64,000 nt of DNA from assembly GCA_963738205.1 (NCBI GenBank), contig CAVTVQ010000008.1, forward strand, positions 28,443-92,442. The letters are read 5' to 3'. Below the pieces are notes generated by a model that worked only from the letters and a program-made list of their open reading frames with translations, was not told the origin of the DNA and made no database searches. The position numbers and the translations under genes were made by a program. This document shows positions 41,149 through 50,918 of the stretch, piece after piece; position 1 is the stretch's first letter; every line of letters starts with the position of its first letter. This DNA is from DATFQE01 sp963738205. Its GTDB lineage: Bacteria > Actinomycetota > Thermoleophilia > Gaiellales > Gaiellaceae.

Positions 41149-42132
41149 CTAGGGCGCGTAGCCCGGCAGCTCGACGCGCTTGCCGTCGGCTTCGACCTCG
41201 GGCTCGGCGAAGACGCAATCGATGTGGATCGTTGCTTCGTTGTCGCCGCCGTAGGGGCCGGTGTTGCGGCCGATCGCCACGTGCGCGGTCCGCGCGGCTT
41301 TCTCGTCGAGCATCACGTGACCGCGCGGTTTCACCGTCGGGTTGAAGCCGATCCCGAGCTCGGCGATCACGTCGCCGCCCTCGCCGGCCTCCTCCACGAT
41401 CGAGCGGAGCATGTCGGCGGCGCGACCGCCTTCGATGTTCGTGACGCGGCCGCGCTCGAAGCGCAGCGTGACCGGCTCGTCCACGAGGCCCTCGACGGTG
41501 TACGGCACGGTCAGGTCGGCCACGAGGACGCCGTCGGCGCCGTCCTTGTGCGGCGCGACGAACACCTCGCCGCCCGGGTAGTTCGCCATCTGGCCCGGCT
41601 GCAGCGGCAGCGCGTCCGAGCGCCACGGCCGCCCGTCCACGCGGAGGGTCAGGTCGGTGCCGGCCCGGCCGGTGACGTGGATCGTCTTCCTCCCTTCGAG
41701 CTGCTCCAGTAGATCGCGTGCGGGCCGTTCGAGGTCGCTCGCCGGCTGCGAGAGCTCGCCGCCGAGCAGCTCGCCGTCGACGAAGCCGAGGAAGATCTGG
41801 CGTCCGTCGTGGGCGGTGATCGCCTGCAGGAGTGAGAAGCGTGCGGCGCCTTCCTCGGGTAACGGCTTCTCGGCGAGGAAGAACGAGACGTCGGCCGTTT
41901 CCGCGGCGTCGAGCACCGGCTGCGGTGCCGTCTCGAGCGGGCGCGCGCCCGTCCAGAGCTCGAGCCGGGCTTGGGCGCCGGCGTCCTGAACAGCCGCGAG
42001 CAGCTGGGCTCCCTCGGCGGCCAGCGGCTCGTCGACGACGACGAGCACGCGCTCCGCGGGTTGCAGCCGTCCGGCCTGGATCAGGTTCTGCGTCCAGCCG
42101 GGGTGCGCCATCCGGGTCTCGCGGGTTTCCAT
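41149..42132 (-). CDS. M29-type aminopeptidase-like metallopeptidase
   Basis: A 327-residue protein resembling the thermophilic aminopeptidase T/AmpS (M29) family. Residues about 20-110 form an N-terminal alpha/beta domain. The metal-site motifs expected in the C-terminal half are seen as IAELGIGFNPTVKPRG, then HVAIGRNTGPYGG and ATIHIDCVF. These carry Glu, His and Asp at the usual spacing. The ATG at 42132 is nine bases after TACCAT. The protein is somewhat shorter than the classical 400-residue members, so activity is likely but not certain. Confidence 0.75.
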   Translation of the reverse strand: METRETRMAHPGWTQNLIQAGRLQPAERVLVVVDEPLAAEGAQLLAAVQDAGAQARLELWTGARPLETAPQPVLDAAETADVSFFLAEKPLPEEGAARFSLLQAITAHDGRQIFLGFVDGELLGGELSQPASDLERPARDLLEQLEGRKTIHVTGRAGTDLTLRVDGRPWRSDALPLQPGQMANYPGGEVFVAPHKDGADGVLVADLTVPYTVEGLVDEPVTLRFERGRVTNIEGGRAADMLRSIVEEAGEGGDVIAELGIGFNPTVKPRGHVMLDEKAARTAHVAIGRNTGPYGGDNEATIHIDCVFAEPEVEADGKRVELPGYAP

Positions 42133-42180
42133 GCGGCGAGCATGGTACGTCCGGGGGATGGCGGCGTCTGCGGCGACCAG

Positions 42181-42637
42181 TTGCGAACAAGGCGGGCAAG
42201 CTCGACAAGAGCTGGGCGCAGTCGGTGCGCGCGGGCCTGCGGGGCCGCCTGGGCGAACGGCGCTCAGGGCCCGGCCGGCCGGCCGGCGCCACAGGTCCGC
42301 AAGTGCCTGCAGGGCCCGCAGGGCCCGGAACCCGATGGGCACATATCAAGGGTGACGGCTCTATCGCCGCGCAGTCAGGCGGCATCACGGTCATCCACGG
42401 TGGAGCCGGTTTCGTCACGTTCCCGGGCGCCGATGTCCTGAACAAGCCCGTATTCGCGAGCTCTTCGCGCCTGATTGGCACGATCCCGCCGGCCCAGATC
42501 GAGGCGACTCCGTGCGGCGGTCGCACGCAGGGTATCGCCTGCACGCTGAGCAACAACCTGAACAGCGTGCTCGTCAACGCATCGGATTCGGCCGGGGCCG
42601 GGTTGGCACGGCCTTCTACCTGACCGTCCTCCCGTAA
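42181..42637 (+). pseudogene. collagen-like protein gene, 5-prime truncated and frameshifted
   Basis: The C-terminal domain of a collagen-like protein is readable: WAHIKGDGSIAAQSGGITVI, FVTFPGADVLNKPVFASSS, and IPPAQIEATPCGG. Upstream the Gly-X-Y repeats appear piecewise in all three frames, so at least two indels lie between about 42230 and 42310. Near 42600 the frame changes again, to VGTAFYLTVLP and a TAA at 42635. No signal peptide or start is found; the sequence begins abruptly beside the peptidase promoter. It is a degenerate or badly sequenced paralogue of the two flanking collagen-like genes. Confidence 0.65.
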
Positions 42638-42693
42638 CGGTTCCTCGGTTCCCGGTTGGGCGAGCCGACCACAAGGCGCCGGCCGTAAACCCC

Positions 42694-42722
42694 TTGTATC
42701 TCCCGAAACATCGAGTTACCTT
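42694..42722 (+). promoter_or_regulatory. putative promoter of collagen-like gene
   Basis: TTGTAT (42694-42699) and TACCTT (42717-42722) are 17 bases apart, in a locally AT-richer stretch before the collagen-like gene at 42769. The leader of about 40 bases carries GGGAGG before the TTG start. Confidence 0.5.
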
Positions 42723-42768
42723 CGATACAGCAATCCCCAGGGGTTGGGGTCGAGGTGAGGGAGGAACT

Positions 42769-43541
42769 TTGAGGAACCGATTGCCACTCGTGCTGTCCGC
42801 GACCGCGCTGGTTGTTGCGGTCTTCGGCATCACGCCGCTCGGACAGGCCGCCGAGAACGTCGTCACGACGCACTTCGCGCGGAACGCCAACTTCCTGCGC
42901 GGGAAGGCGCCGTCCGTCGCGAAGAAGCCCAACACGGTCGTCGTCCGTGACGGCAAGGGCAACATCAAGGGTCTTTCCACGGCGCAGGGTCCACAGGGCG
43001 CGACCGGGCCGGCTGGGCCGGCTGGGCCGGCGGGGCCGGGCGGGCCGGGCGGGCCCGGGGGGCCGCCAGGCGCCACAGGACCGGCAGGGCCGTTGCTTGA
43101 TACCTTCCGGCCGGCCGGACGCTTCGGGGTGAATGGTCGGTGATCGAGCATCCCACGGTTGCTGGGCAGCAGTTCGGGGACTCGATCACCTACCAGCTGC
43201 CTCTTTCCGCCGCACCGATACCCCATTACATCGAGGCTGGGGCGGGAGCGCCCGCGGGATGCAGCGGAACGCGCGTCAGTCCCGGGGCGAGTCCAGGTCA
43301 CTTGTGTGTGTTCGAGGGTGAGACGGTGGGTGCCAATGCAGGTCGCTTATCTGCAACTGGTCGGCGAATAGCTGCAGCGGCCCCAGCGCACGAGGCTTCA
43401 CGGTTCGTGCCATTCTCGAGCGGCGCTGGGCTGATGGAGACGAACGGGACCTGGGCCGTGCAGGCGGCTGCAGGCGCACCCATTGCGGCCTCGGAGGCAA
43501 TGCCGAGCCCACGGGGCGGCGCACCAGCTACGGAGCGCTAA
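42769..43541 (+). pseudogene. secreted collagen-like protein, frameshifted near 43100
   Basis: A start at TTG 42769 is supported by GGAGG seven bases away. The first frame has a signal peptide (LPLVLSATALVVAVFGI), a linker (FARNANFLRGKAPSV) and a run of GPAGPAGPGGPGGPGG collagen repeats. It is lost near 43095-43105, where one extra base seems present. The C-terminal domain continues in another frame as PAGRTLRGEWSVIEHPTVAGQQFGD, then HYIEAGAGAPAGCSGT and a Cys in HLCVFEGE, to TAA-region stop at 43541. The domain is typical of actinobacterial collagen-like surface proteins. A perfect hairpin follows the gene. Confidence 0.75.
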
Positions 43542-43562
43542 GACCTGGCCATAGGAACGGGT

Positions 43563-43592
43563 GAGTCCTGCGTCCCACGAGGCGTAGGACTC
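43563..43592 (+). terminator. hairpin terminator candidate after collagen-like gene
   Basis: GAGTCCT and AGGACTC pair perfectly and the stem extends by GCG/CGT with one G-U pair, to ten base pairs around a ten-base loop. It lies 22 bases after the collagen-like gene stop and 110 bases before the convergent moaDE stop. There is no T tract, so it may act in both directions or need Rho. Confidence 0.5.
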
Positions 43593-43702
43593 AACCCTGT
43601 CCCATCTCTTCGGCGTCGATTGCGCAGGCATCGATGGCCGTGGCCACGGACTTTGCGCAGGTAGCGCCGCAGCTCGACCGCTTCCCGCCGAACCAACTCG
43701 GC

Positions 43703-44360
43703 TCACGCGGCTCGCCGAACTAAGAACCCTCGGCCGATCCACTCCTCGCCGCCCTCGTAGACCTCCTTCTTCCAGAGCGGCACGCGCTCCTTGAGCGTGT
43801 CGATCGCGTCCGGCAGGCGGCGAGCGCGTCCTGGCGGTGCGGGGCGGAGACGGCGATCGCGACGCTCGGCTCGCCGATCTCGACGCGGCCGGTGCGGTGG
43901 TGGATCGCGATGCCGCAGAGGTCGTAGCGCTCGCGTAGCTCCGCGGCGATCGTGTGCCATGACCTGCTCGGCCATGCCTTCGTAGGCCTCGTACTCGAGG
44001 TAGAGCACGGTCCGGTCGCGCGAGCGGGCGCGGACGGTGCCGAGGAAGGTCGCGATCGCCCCGGCCTGGTCGTCGGCGACCTCGGCGACCGGAGCGGTCG
44101 GGTCGAGCGGCTCCGAGGACAGCCGGAAGGCGCCGCCGGAAACGGGCGGGATCAGCGCGACCTCGTCGCCTGCGGCGAGCGCGCTTCCGGGCTCGGCGTA
44201 CTCGCGGTTGAGCGCATACAGAAGGCCTCGAGGCTCCGTCCCCGAGCGCGAGTGCCGGCCAGACGTCCGCGACCCGCGCGCCGTCGTCGAGCTCGAGCGC
44301 CCGCTCGCCGAATCCGGCCCGTTCGCGCAGCCCGGCGAACAGCCTCACGGTCACCTGCAC
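43703..44360 (-). pseudogene. moaE: fused MoaD-MoaE molybdopterin synthase, with three frameshifts
   Basis: Both subunits of molybdopterin synthase appear in one gene. From GTG 44360 the MoaD part reads VTVRLFAGLRERAGFGERAL, then ALNREYAEPGSALAAGDEVA and the C-terminal PPVSGG that carries the sulfur. It runs straight into a MoaE domain: AFRLSSEPLDPTAPVAEVA, ATFLGTVRARSRDRTVLYLEYEAY, IHHRTGRVEIGEPSVAIAVS and VPLWKKEVYEGGEEWIG. The frame changes near 44227 (+1), 43958 (+1) and 43818 (-1), yet every conserved block is present, so indel errors are likely. TACGCT lies seven bases before the GTG. It would make molybdopterin from precursor Z in Mo-cofactor synthesis. Confidence 0.8.
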
Positions 44361-44517
44361 GGGCCTGAGCGTACTCGGCGGACCGATATGTGTTTGAAAG
44401 CGTAAGACGCGGGGTATGCGAGAACAACGGCGCCCGTCGCGCAGTGACCGGCCTTTAGCCGGCAGCTTTGAGGGGGGCTGCGGCGGGCGCCTTCTTCTAC
44501 CGCCTACGATGAGTCCC

Positions 44518-46096
44518 ATGGCGACCGCCGAGGATCGGCGCGAGACCGACTCCGGGATCGAGATCAAGCCCGTCTACACGGCGGACGACGTCGCCGACCC
44601 CGAGCTGGAGCTGCCGGGCGAGGCGCCGTTCACGCGCGGGCCCTATCCGGACATGTACCGCGGGCGTCCGTGGACGATCCGCCAGTACGCGGGCTTCGCG
44701 TCCGCCGAGGAGACGAATGCGCGCTTCCGCTACCTGCTCGACCGCGGCCAGACCGGGCTCTCCGTCGCCTTCGACCTGCCGACGCAGCTCGGCTACGACT
44801 CCGACGACGAACGGGCCGCTCGGCGAGGTCGGCCGCACCGGCGTGGCGATCGACTCGCTTGCCGACATGGAGCTGCTGTTCGAGGGGATCCCGCTCGGCG
44901 AGGTCTCGACCTCGATGACGATCAACGCGCCCGCGTCGCTCCTCGTCCTGCTCTACGAGCTGGTCGCGGAGAAGCAGGGCGTACCGGGCGAGGCCCTACG
45001 GGGCACGGCCCAGAACGACATCCTCAAGGAGTACTGCGCGCGCGGGAACTACATCTTCCCGCCCCGGCCCTCGATGCGGATCACGACCGACCTGTTCGCA
45101 TACTGCCACGAGCGGCTGCCGCGCTGGAACACGATCTCGATCTCCGGCTACCACATCCGCGAGGCGGGCTCGACCGCCGTCCAGGAGCTGGCGTTCACGC
45201 TCGCGAACGGGATCGCGTACTGCCAGGCCGCCGTCGACGCCGGCCTCTCGCCCGACGAGTTCGGCGCGCGCCTGTCGTTCTTCTTCAACGCGCACAACCA
45301 CTTCTTCCAGGAGGTGGCGAAGTTCCGGGCGGCGCGGCGGCTTGTGGGCGCGGATCATGAGCGAGCGGTTCGGCGCGACGAATCCGAAGGCGCTGGCGCT
45401 GCGCTTCCACGCGCAGACCGGCGGCTCGACGCTGACCGCGCAGCAGCCGGAGAACAACGTCGTGCGGGTGGCGATCCAGGCGCTCTCGGCGGTCTCCGGT
45501 GGCGCGCAGTCGATCCACACGAACGGGTACGACGAGGCCCTGGCCCTGCCGACCGAGCGTTCGGCGCGGATCGCGCTGCGCACGCAGCAGATCCTCGCGA
45601 ACGAGGCGGGCGGGCACGGACACGGCCGACCCGCTCGGCGGCGCGTACTTCATCGAGAGCCTGACCAGCGAGCTCGAGGAGCGCGCCTGGGAGCTGATCG
45701 GCCAGGTGGACGAGCTCGGCGGTGCGGTCGAGGCGATCGAGCGCGGGTTCGTGCAGCGGGAGATCGAGGAGGCGGCGTTCCGCTACAACGAGCAGGTCGA
45801 GTCGGGCGAGCGGGTGATCGTCGGGGTCAACGAGTACGTCGAGGAGGAGAAGGAGCCGATCGAGCTCCACCGCCTCGATCCCGCGGCCGAGCAGCGACAG
45901 CTCGAGCGGACGGCCCGGGTGCGGGCCGAGCGTGACGCCGAGGTCGCCGCCGCGGCACTCGTCGCGGTGCGCGAGGCGGCGCGCGGCGACGCGAACCTGC
46001 TCCCCCCGATGCGCGAGGCGCTGCGCGCCTACTGCACCGTAGGCGAGATCTGCAACGACGCTCCGAGACGAGTTCGGAACGTACGACGCCCAGTGA
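44518..46096 (+). pseudogene. acyl-CoA mutase (methylmalonyl-CoA mutase type) large subunit, four frameshifts
   Basis: Substrate-binding TIM-barrel part of a B12-dependent mutase, about 526 residues when joined. Blocks in order: FTRGPYPDMYRGRPWTIRQYAG, GLSVAFDLPTQLGYDSDDE, VAIDSLADMELLFEGIPL, STSMTINAPASLLVLLY, SMRITTDLFAYCH, SISGYHIREAGSTAVQELA, LRFHAQTGGSTLTAQQPENN and DPLGGAYFIE. The frame shifts near 44817, 45345, 45609 and 46060; three of these look like one extra G or T. The gene lacks the C-terminal B12 domain, so a separate small subunit must exist elsewhere. Start at ATG 44518, seven bases after TACGAT. It may isomerise methylmalonyl-, ethylmalonyl- or isobutyryl-CoA; the sequence does not settle which. 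Confidence 0.85.
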
Positions 46097-46207
46097 GCCA
46101 GGCCCTCCGGGGCCGGCCGCTGACCACCCACCGCTGTCGATCCTAATCCGGCGAGACGCGTGGATGTGTGACGGCTCCGTGTCGAAAGCGTCGAAGATGG
46201 CGCCGGC

Positions 46208-47233
46208 GTGAAGATCCTGCTCGTCTCCCAGATGTACCCGGGGCCCGACGACGCCCGACCACGGCGTCTTCGTCGAGCAGCTCGCCGACGCGCTCGAGGA
46301 CCGCGGCCACAGCTCGAGCGCGCGGTGCTCCGACGCCGCGCCGGCGGCCGCAGGCGCTACGCAACCCTCTTCGCGCAAGGCACGCCGGGCGGCGAAGCGC
46401 TTCCAGCCGGACGTCGTCTACGCACACTTCCTCGTCCCGACCGGCCTGCTCGCCGGCTTCGCGACGCGCGCGCCGCTCGTCGTCACGGCGCACGGCCGCG
46501 ACGTCCGCAACATCGGCTCGATCCCCGGCGTCCGTGCCGCCACTCGTGCGGTCGCGCGTCGCGCGTCGGCGCTCATCGCCGTCTCGGCGATACCTGCGCA
46601 ACGAGCTCGAGGCGCGCGTCCCCGAGGCGCGCGGCAAGGTCGAGGTCGTCGACTCCGGCGTCGACCTGACCGCCTTCAAGGGCGCAGACCCGCGCGCAGC
46701 GCGCGACCGAGCTCGACTGGGACGGCGACGGGCCCGCGTTCCTCTGCGTCGGGACGCTCGACGAACGCAAGAACGTCATGCGGCTCGCCCGCGCGTTCGA
46801 GCGCCTCGGCGAGGGGCGCCTCGCGTTCGTCGGCGACGGCCCGCTCCGCGACGCTCTCGAAGGCAGGCACGGCGTCCGCGTCGTCGGCCGCGTCCCGCAC
46901 GACGAGGTCGCGCGCTGGGTCGCCGCCAGTGACGTCGTCTGCCAGCCGAGCCTCGTCGAGCCGTTCGGCCAGGCGCTGCTCGAGGCGATGGCGAGCGAGC
47001 GGTCGGTCGTGGCGACGAAGGTCGGGGGGCCGCCTGAGTTCGTCACCGACGGCGCAGGCGTCCTCGTCGACCCCGAGGACGAGCGGTCGATCGAGGAAGG
47101 GCTTCGAGCCGCGGCGCAACTCCCCACCCCGAACCCGGCGGCGCGGGCGGCGGCCGAGCCGCACGACGTCAGGCGTCAGGCGGAGCGGGTGGAGGCGATT
47201 CTCGAGCGAGCCGCTCGAGGTCGGCCAGCCTGA
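46208..47233 (+). pseudogene. group 1/GT4-type glycosyltransferase, multiple frameshifts
   Basis: A GT4-fold glycosyltransferase of about 340 residues when joined. GTG 46208 begins VKILLVSQMYPGPDD, followed after a shift by HGVFVEQLADALEDRGH. The acceptor domain continues QPDVVYAHFLVPTGLLAGFA and VVTAHGRDVRNIG, then YLRNELEARVPEARGKVEVV. The donor domain has FLCVGTLDERKNVMRLARAF, FVGDGPLRDALEG and the E-x7-E region SLVEPFGQALLEAMASERSV. At least five frame changes occur before about 46700, after which the frame is clean to 47233. It probably adds a sugar to a cell-surface glycan or lipid. Confidence 0.8.
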
Positions 47234-47400
47234 GCTCCACCAAGCGGCCGAACGCGGTCCTCGATGCCCGCCTCCCTCGCGACGGCGAGCGCCTGCTCGT
47301 AGCTCTCTCGCGCCTTCGCCGCTGAGACGCCCTGCTTGAGCCGGTTGTCGCCGGTGACCAGGAGCTTCTGGATGCGGCTTCGGGCTTCGTCGGTCCCCAT
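47176..47400 (-). CDS. short helical protein of unknown function, C-terminus uncertain
   Basis: From ATG 47400 the frame encodes GTDEARSRIQKLLVTGDNRL and SAAKARESYEQALAVAREAG, a TPR-like helical pair. Near 47240 one extra base (CTTGGTGG) appears to break the frame. In the neighbouring frame it would continue VELRLADLERLARES and stop at about 47169. The first 52 residues look like real coding sequence. The 3-prime end overlaps the end of the glycosyltransferase on the other strand. The family is not recognised. Confidence 0.5.
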   Translation of the reverse strand: MGTDEARSRIQKLLVTGDNRLKQGVSAAKARESYEQALAVAREAGIEDRVRPLGGAQAGRPRAARSRIASTRSA

Positions 47401-47443
47401 GGTGCGAAGCCTAGTCGTCCAGTTTTGCGTTAATGGGCGACAG

Positions 47444-47839
47444 ATGACAGCCGCTCCCCAACCCCTCGAGGAGCGGATCCGCGTCCTGATTGCCGACGAC
47501 GAAGAGCTCTTCGTCGAGATGCTCGAGGCAATGCTCAGCGCGGATCCCCGCATCGACGTCGTCGCCCGCGCCTACAACGGACGGGAGGCGGTCGAGCGCG
47601 CGCTCGAGCTCGACCCCGACGTAACCCTGATGGACATCGCCATGCCGCAGGTCGACGGAATCCAGGCGATCGCCGAGATCCGCGGGGCGGACCCTGAGGC
47701 GCGCATCCTCGTGCTCACCGGCGGCAACAACCCGGCGGACATCGACCAGGCGCGCAAGGCCGGTGCGGCCGGCTACCTGACGAAGGACCGGATCGCGACC
47801 GAGCTGCTCCCCGCGATCTACGACCTCGGCGCCCGTTAG
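47444..47839 (+). CDS. single-domain response regulator (receiver only)
   Basis: A 131-residue CheY-like receiver with no output domain. The acidic pocket is IADDEE at 17-21, the phospho-acceptor Asp64 is in VTLMDIAMPQVDG, the switch Thr is in LVLTGGNN, and Lys is in GYLTKDR. The sequence after the Asp (MPQVDGIQAI) is of the NarL type, so it may derive from a NarL regulator that lost its DNA-binding end, which would normally follow the linker. No kinase lies next to it. It stops 18 bases before secG. Confidence 0.85.
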   Translation: MTAAPQPLEERIRVLIADDEELFVEMLEAMLSADPRIDVVARAYNGREAVERALELDPDVTLMDIAMPQVDGIQAIAEIRGADPEARILVLTGGNNPADIDQARKAGAAGYLTKDRIATELLPAIYDLGAR

Positions 47840-47857
47840 CTACCCTCTCCGACGCCC

Positions 47858-48079
47858 ATGGTTGCGGTTCTCGTCTTCTGGCACTTCATCGTGTCGCTCG
47901 CGCTGATCGGGCTCGTGCTCATGCACTCCGGGCGCGACACGGGCATGTCCGGGATGGGCTTCGTGCCGGCGTCTCAGGGCGGGACGCACATCGTCGAGAA
48001 GAACCTCACGCGCCTGACGATCGTGACGGCGACGATCTTCTTCACGAACACGATCGTGCTCTTCCGAGTGTTCTCCTAG
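47858..48079 (+). CDS. secG: preprotein translocase subunit SecG
   Basis: A 73-residue SecG with two membrane segments: VLVFWHFIVSLALIGLVLMH and LTIVTATIFFTNTIVLF. The conserved loop between them (HSGRDTGMSGMGFVPASQGG) contains the GRD/GMG elements typical of actinobacterial SecG. It assists SecYE in protein export. TACCCT is 11 bases before the ATG. The TAG stop shares CTAG with the convergent tldE stop. Confidence 0.93.
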   Translation: MVAVLVFWHFIVSLALIGLVLMHSGRDTGMSGMGFVPASQGGTHIVEKNLTRLTIVTATIFFTNTIVLFRVFS

Positions 48080-49440
48080 AGCCCCGGGCCGGAGCCCGAG
48101 CCCGTCACGTTGAAGTTGCCCGTGGCGAGCGCCGGCGTCAGCACGCCCTGGGGATAGCGCTCGTCGTAGAACTGGCTCTGGTTCACGAGCAGCCTCGCAC
48201 GCGTCAGTCCGGGCACCTCGGCGAGCAGGTCGGGGACGGCGACCGTGAAGCGGAGGTTGACCAGCGGCTCCGCGATCCGGCCGCCGCGGATCCGGAACGT
48301 GCCGTCGCGCGTCATGCCCGTGATCACGCCCTCGCGCGGGTTGACGATGCCGAGGTAGTGGAGGCGCGTGACGTAGATGCCCTCGTCGACGAGCGCCGCG
48401 AGCTCCTCGACCGACTCCGCCTCACCCGGCGCCACCGCCAGCGCGGTCGGCATCGGCCCGTAGACGCGGAGTCGGCGGCGGAGGCGCGTGGCCCGTCGAC
48501 ACGACGCCGTTCGGCGAGCGCGCCGCAGTGGCGCGATCCCAGACGACGCCTCTGGCGATGCCGTCCTCGATCAGCGGCACCTTCCGCTTGGGCACGCCTT
48601 CGAAGTCGAACGCCTTCGGCAGCCCGGCCGGGTCGAGCGGGTCGTCCCAGATCGAGACCTTCGGGTCGGCGATGCGCTCGCCGATCCGTCCGCTCAGCGC
48701 GCTGCGCTCCTCCAGCAGGCCGAGCCCGCTGAAGCTGTCCCACGCGAACCACTGCAGCAGCTCGCCGATCGCGTACGGCTCGAGCACGGCGGCGTACCGC
48801 CCGGGCTCGAGCGGGGCGGCTCCGCGCGTTCGCTCAGCCGTTTCCGAGGCTTCGCGCCCGACGCCGCGGGGCTCGACCTGGCCCGCGCGCCACGCAGTCC
48901 GCTCGGCATACCCGGAGGCGTCCTCGGCGGCGCCGATCACCAGCGTCGTCGCGTCGGTCATCGGCTGGTAGGCGGACACGCCCGTCGAGGTCGCGACCGC
49001 GAGCTCGGAGCGGGCGCTCGTGAAGAAGCCGTAGGCGGCGAAGGGTGCTGCGGCCTCGATCGCCTCCCCGGCGAGTCTCGCCTGGCCTTCCGCGCCGAGC
49101 CCTGCGGTCTCCTCGTCGTAGCCGTCGACGTCCGGGTAGCGGCGCGGGCTCGGCGAACCCGGGGAAGTCCGGGTCCGGCGGCGCCAGGTCGGCCGCGTCG
49201 GCGGCGCGCTTGGCGAGCTCGCGCAGGTCGTCGGGCTCGAGGCGGTTCGTGAGCGCCGAGCCGAGCCGCCCGTCGCGCAGCGACGCGGAGCTGCACGACG
49301 GCGTTCTCGATCAGCGTCGGCTGGTGGACTTCGGAGTTGGCGAAGCGGGCGAAGCCGGAGCTCTCGCTCTGGACGACGACCTCGGCCGCGTCGGCCTCGG
49401 CCGCGGCGAGCGCGCGTTCGGCCAATTCGAGGGCGGTCAC
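48076..49440 (-). pseudogene. tldE: TldE/PmbA-family metallopeptidase partner, three frameshifts
   Basis: The partner subunit of the TldD/TldE protease, about 454 residues when joined. GTG 49440 overlaps the tldD stop (GTGA) and begins TALELAERALAAAEADAAEV with SGFARFANSEVHQPTLIEN. After shifts near 49290 and 49155 it continues SAYQPMTDATTLVIGAAEDA and GRYAAVLEPYAIGELLQWFA. After a third near 48488 it runs PMPTALAVAPGEAES, REGVITGMTRDGTFRIRGG to a normal end at 48076. Each change is consistent with one extra C or G. TldE itself lacks the metal site. The pair processes small peptides, as known for microcin and RiPP maturation. Confidence 0.85.
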
Positions 49441-50874
49441 GCCTTGACGCCGATCTGGACGTCGCGGAAGCGGGCCGGCGAGGCGCCGTGCGAGACGTGT
49501 CCGTCCTGGCCCGGCTGGCCCTTGCCGCAGTTCGTCAGGCCCTTCAGCTGCCAGTGCTCTGCGCCCGCCGACGGCGTCGAGCCGGCCCCAGAACACGGGC
49601 GTCACGCCGGTGTATGTCGCGTCGCGGAGCATCCGGCCGAGCTTCCCGTTCGTGATCTCCCAGGCGATCTGCGTGCCGAACTGGAAGTTCAGGCGCTTGT
49701 CGTCGATCGACCAGCTCTTGTTCGTCTCGAGGTAGACGCCGTCGTCGACGCCGGCGACCAGGTCCTCCAACGAGCCGCCGTCGCCGGGCTCGAGGTGCAG
49801 GTTGGTCATGCGCACGAGCGGCATCCGGCTCCAGCCGTCGGCCCGCATCGAGCCGCCCTCGCCGTGACCGAGCTTCGCCGCCGTCTCGCGCGAGGTGAGG
49901 AAGCCGCGCAGGACGCCGGACTCGACGATCGGCTCGCGCCGCGCGGGGACGCCCTCGTCGTCGAACGCGAACGTCCCGAGCCCGCCGGGCGTGGTCGAGT
50001 CGGCGGTGACGTTCATCACCTCGGAGCCGTAGCGGAGCGACCCCAGGTCCTCCGGCTTCAGGAAGCTCGTCCCGGCGTAGGCGGCCTCGGTGCCGTAGAC
50101 CCGGTCGAGCTCGGTCGGGTGACCGATCGACTCGTGCACCTGGAGCATCATCTGATCGGGGTCGAGAACCACCGTCGTCGTGCCGGCCGGGCACTCGTCC
50201 GCACGCAGGAGCGCGCTGGCCTGCTCGCCCACCCGCGGCGCCTCGCGCACGAAGTCGAGGCCCTCGACGTACTCCCAGCCGGCCTGGCTGCTGGAGCCGC
50301 CGTGCGCGCTCGGGTAGCTGCGCACCTGGAAGAGCCCGTCGGCGGTGGCGATCGCCTCGATGCCGCCGCCCGTCTCGACCAGCTCCTGCTCGATCACGCT
50401 GCCGATCGACGAGACGAACAGCTTGTGCTCGCGGTGCACGCGCACGAAGGCGGAGCGCACGGACACGTCGGCGTGCTGCATCTCCTGCTCGGCCTGCAGG
50501 CACAGGGCGACCTTGTCGGCGATCGAAACGGAGAAGGGATCGCGCTCGAGGGGTGTCCGGTAGGCGGCCTCGTGGGCGTCGACCGGCGCAAGCGAGCGCT
50601 CGTGCCCGCCCGGTGCGGCCTTGGCGAACGCGCTCGCGCGGAGCGCTGCCTCGCGAGCTCCCTCGGGCGTGGAGCGGCGGTCGGCGGCGAAGCCCCAGGC
50701 GCCGTCTACGAGGACGCGCACGCCGATCCCTTCGCTGTCGAGGTCGCTGATCTCCTCGACCTGGCCGTTCTTCGTCGCCACCAGCTGGGCGCGGCGCAGG
50801 ACGACGCGCGCGTCCGCATACGAGGCGCCGGCCCCGATTGCCGTGTCGACCGCCGTTTCGCAGAGCTGCCGCAT
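49437..50874 (-). pseudogene. tldD: TldD-family metalloprotease, frameshifted near 49566
   Basis: Catalytic subunit of the TldD/TldE protease, about 478 residues when joined. ATG 50874 starts MRQLCETAVDTAIGAGASYA. The zinc motif HExxxH is HESIGH at 247-252, followed by PTELDRVYGTEAAYAGTSFL. The C-terminal GDGGSLEDLVAGVDDGVYLE and ATYTGVTPVFWGRLDAVGG follow. Close to the end one extra G (49563-49568) shifts the frame; the true C-terminus HWQLKGLTNCGKGQPGQDGH ends at 49437 with GTGA into tldE. Otherwise intact. It lies just downstream of tRNA-Leu on the same strand, after that gene's terminator. Confidence 0.88.
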
Positions 50875-50892
50875 CCGCGCCTAGATTAGAGA

Positions 50893-50912
50893 GAGCCGCC
50901 TGGAGGCGGCTC
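50893..50912 (-). terminator. rho-independent terminator after tRNA-Leu
   Basis: GAGCCGCC and GGCGGCTC form a perfect eight-pair stem with a four-base loop. On the minus strand it follows the tRNA by six bases and is trailed by the pyrimidine-rich TCTCTAATCT. It separates the tRNA from tldD. Confidence 0.7.
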
Positions 50913-50918
50913 GTTCGA

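Noticed and set aside
38746..41712. A very long open plus-strand frame of nearly 1000 codons
   Set aside because: It is the antisense of LOG, site-2 protease and neighbouring genes, runs across a collagen-like gene in another frame, and has Arg/Asp/His-rich composition typical of GC-rich shadow frames.
42990..43080. GGGCCGG-rich tandem repeat as an independent repeat element
   Set aside because: It is explained by Gly-Pro-Ala codons of the collagen-like domain.
43630..43665. CCGTGGCCACGG palindrome between the collagen-like gene and moaDE
   Set aside because: A 12-base GC palindrome without flanking structure is expected by chance in DNA of this composition.
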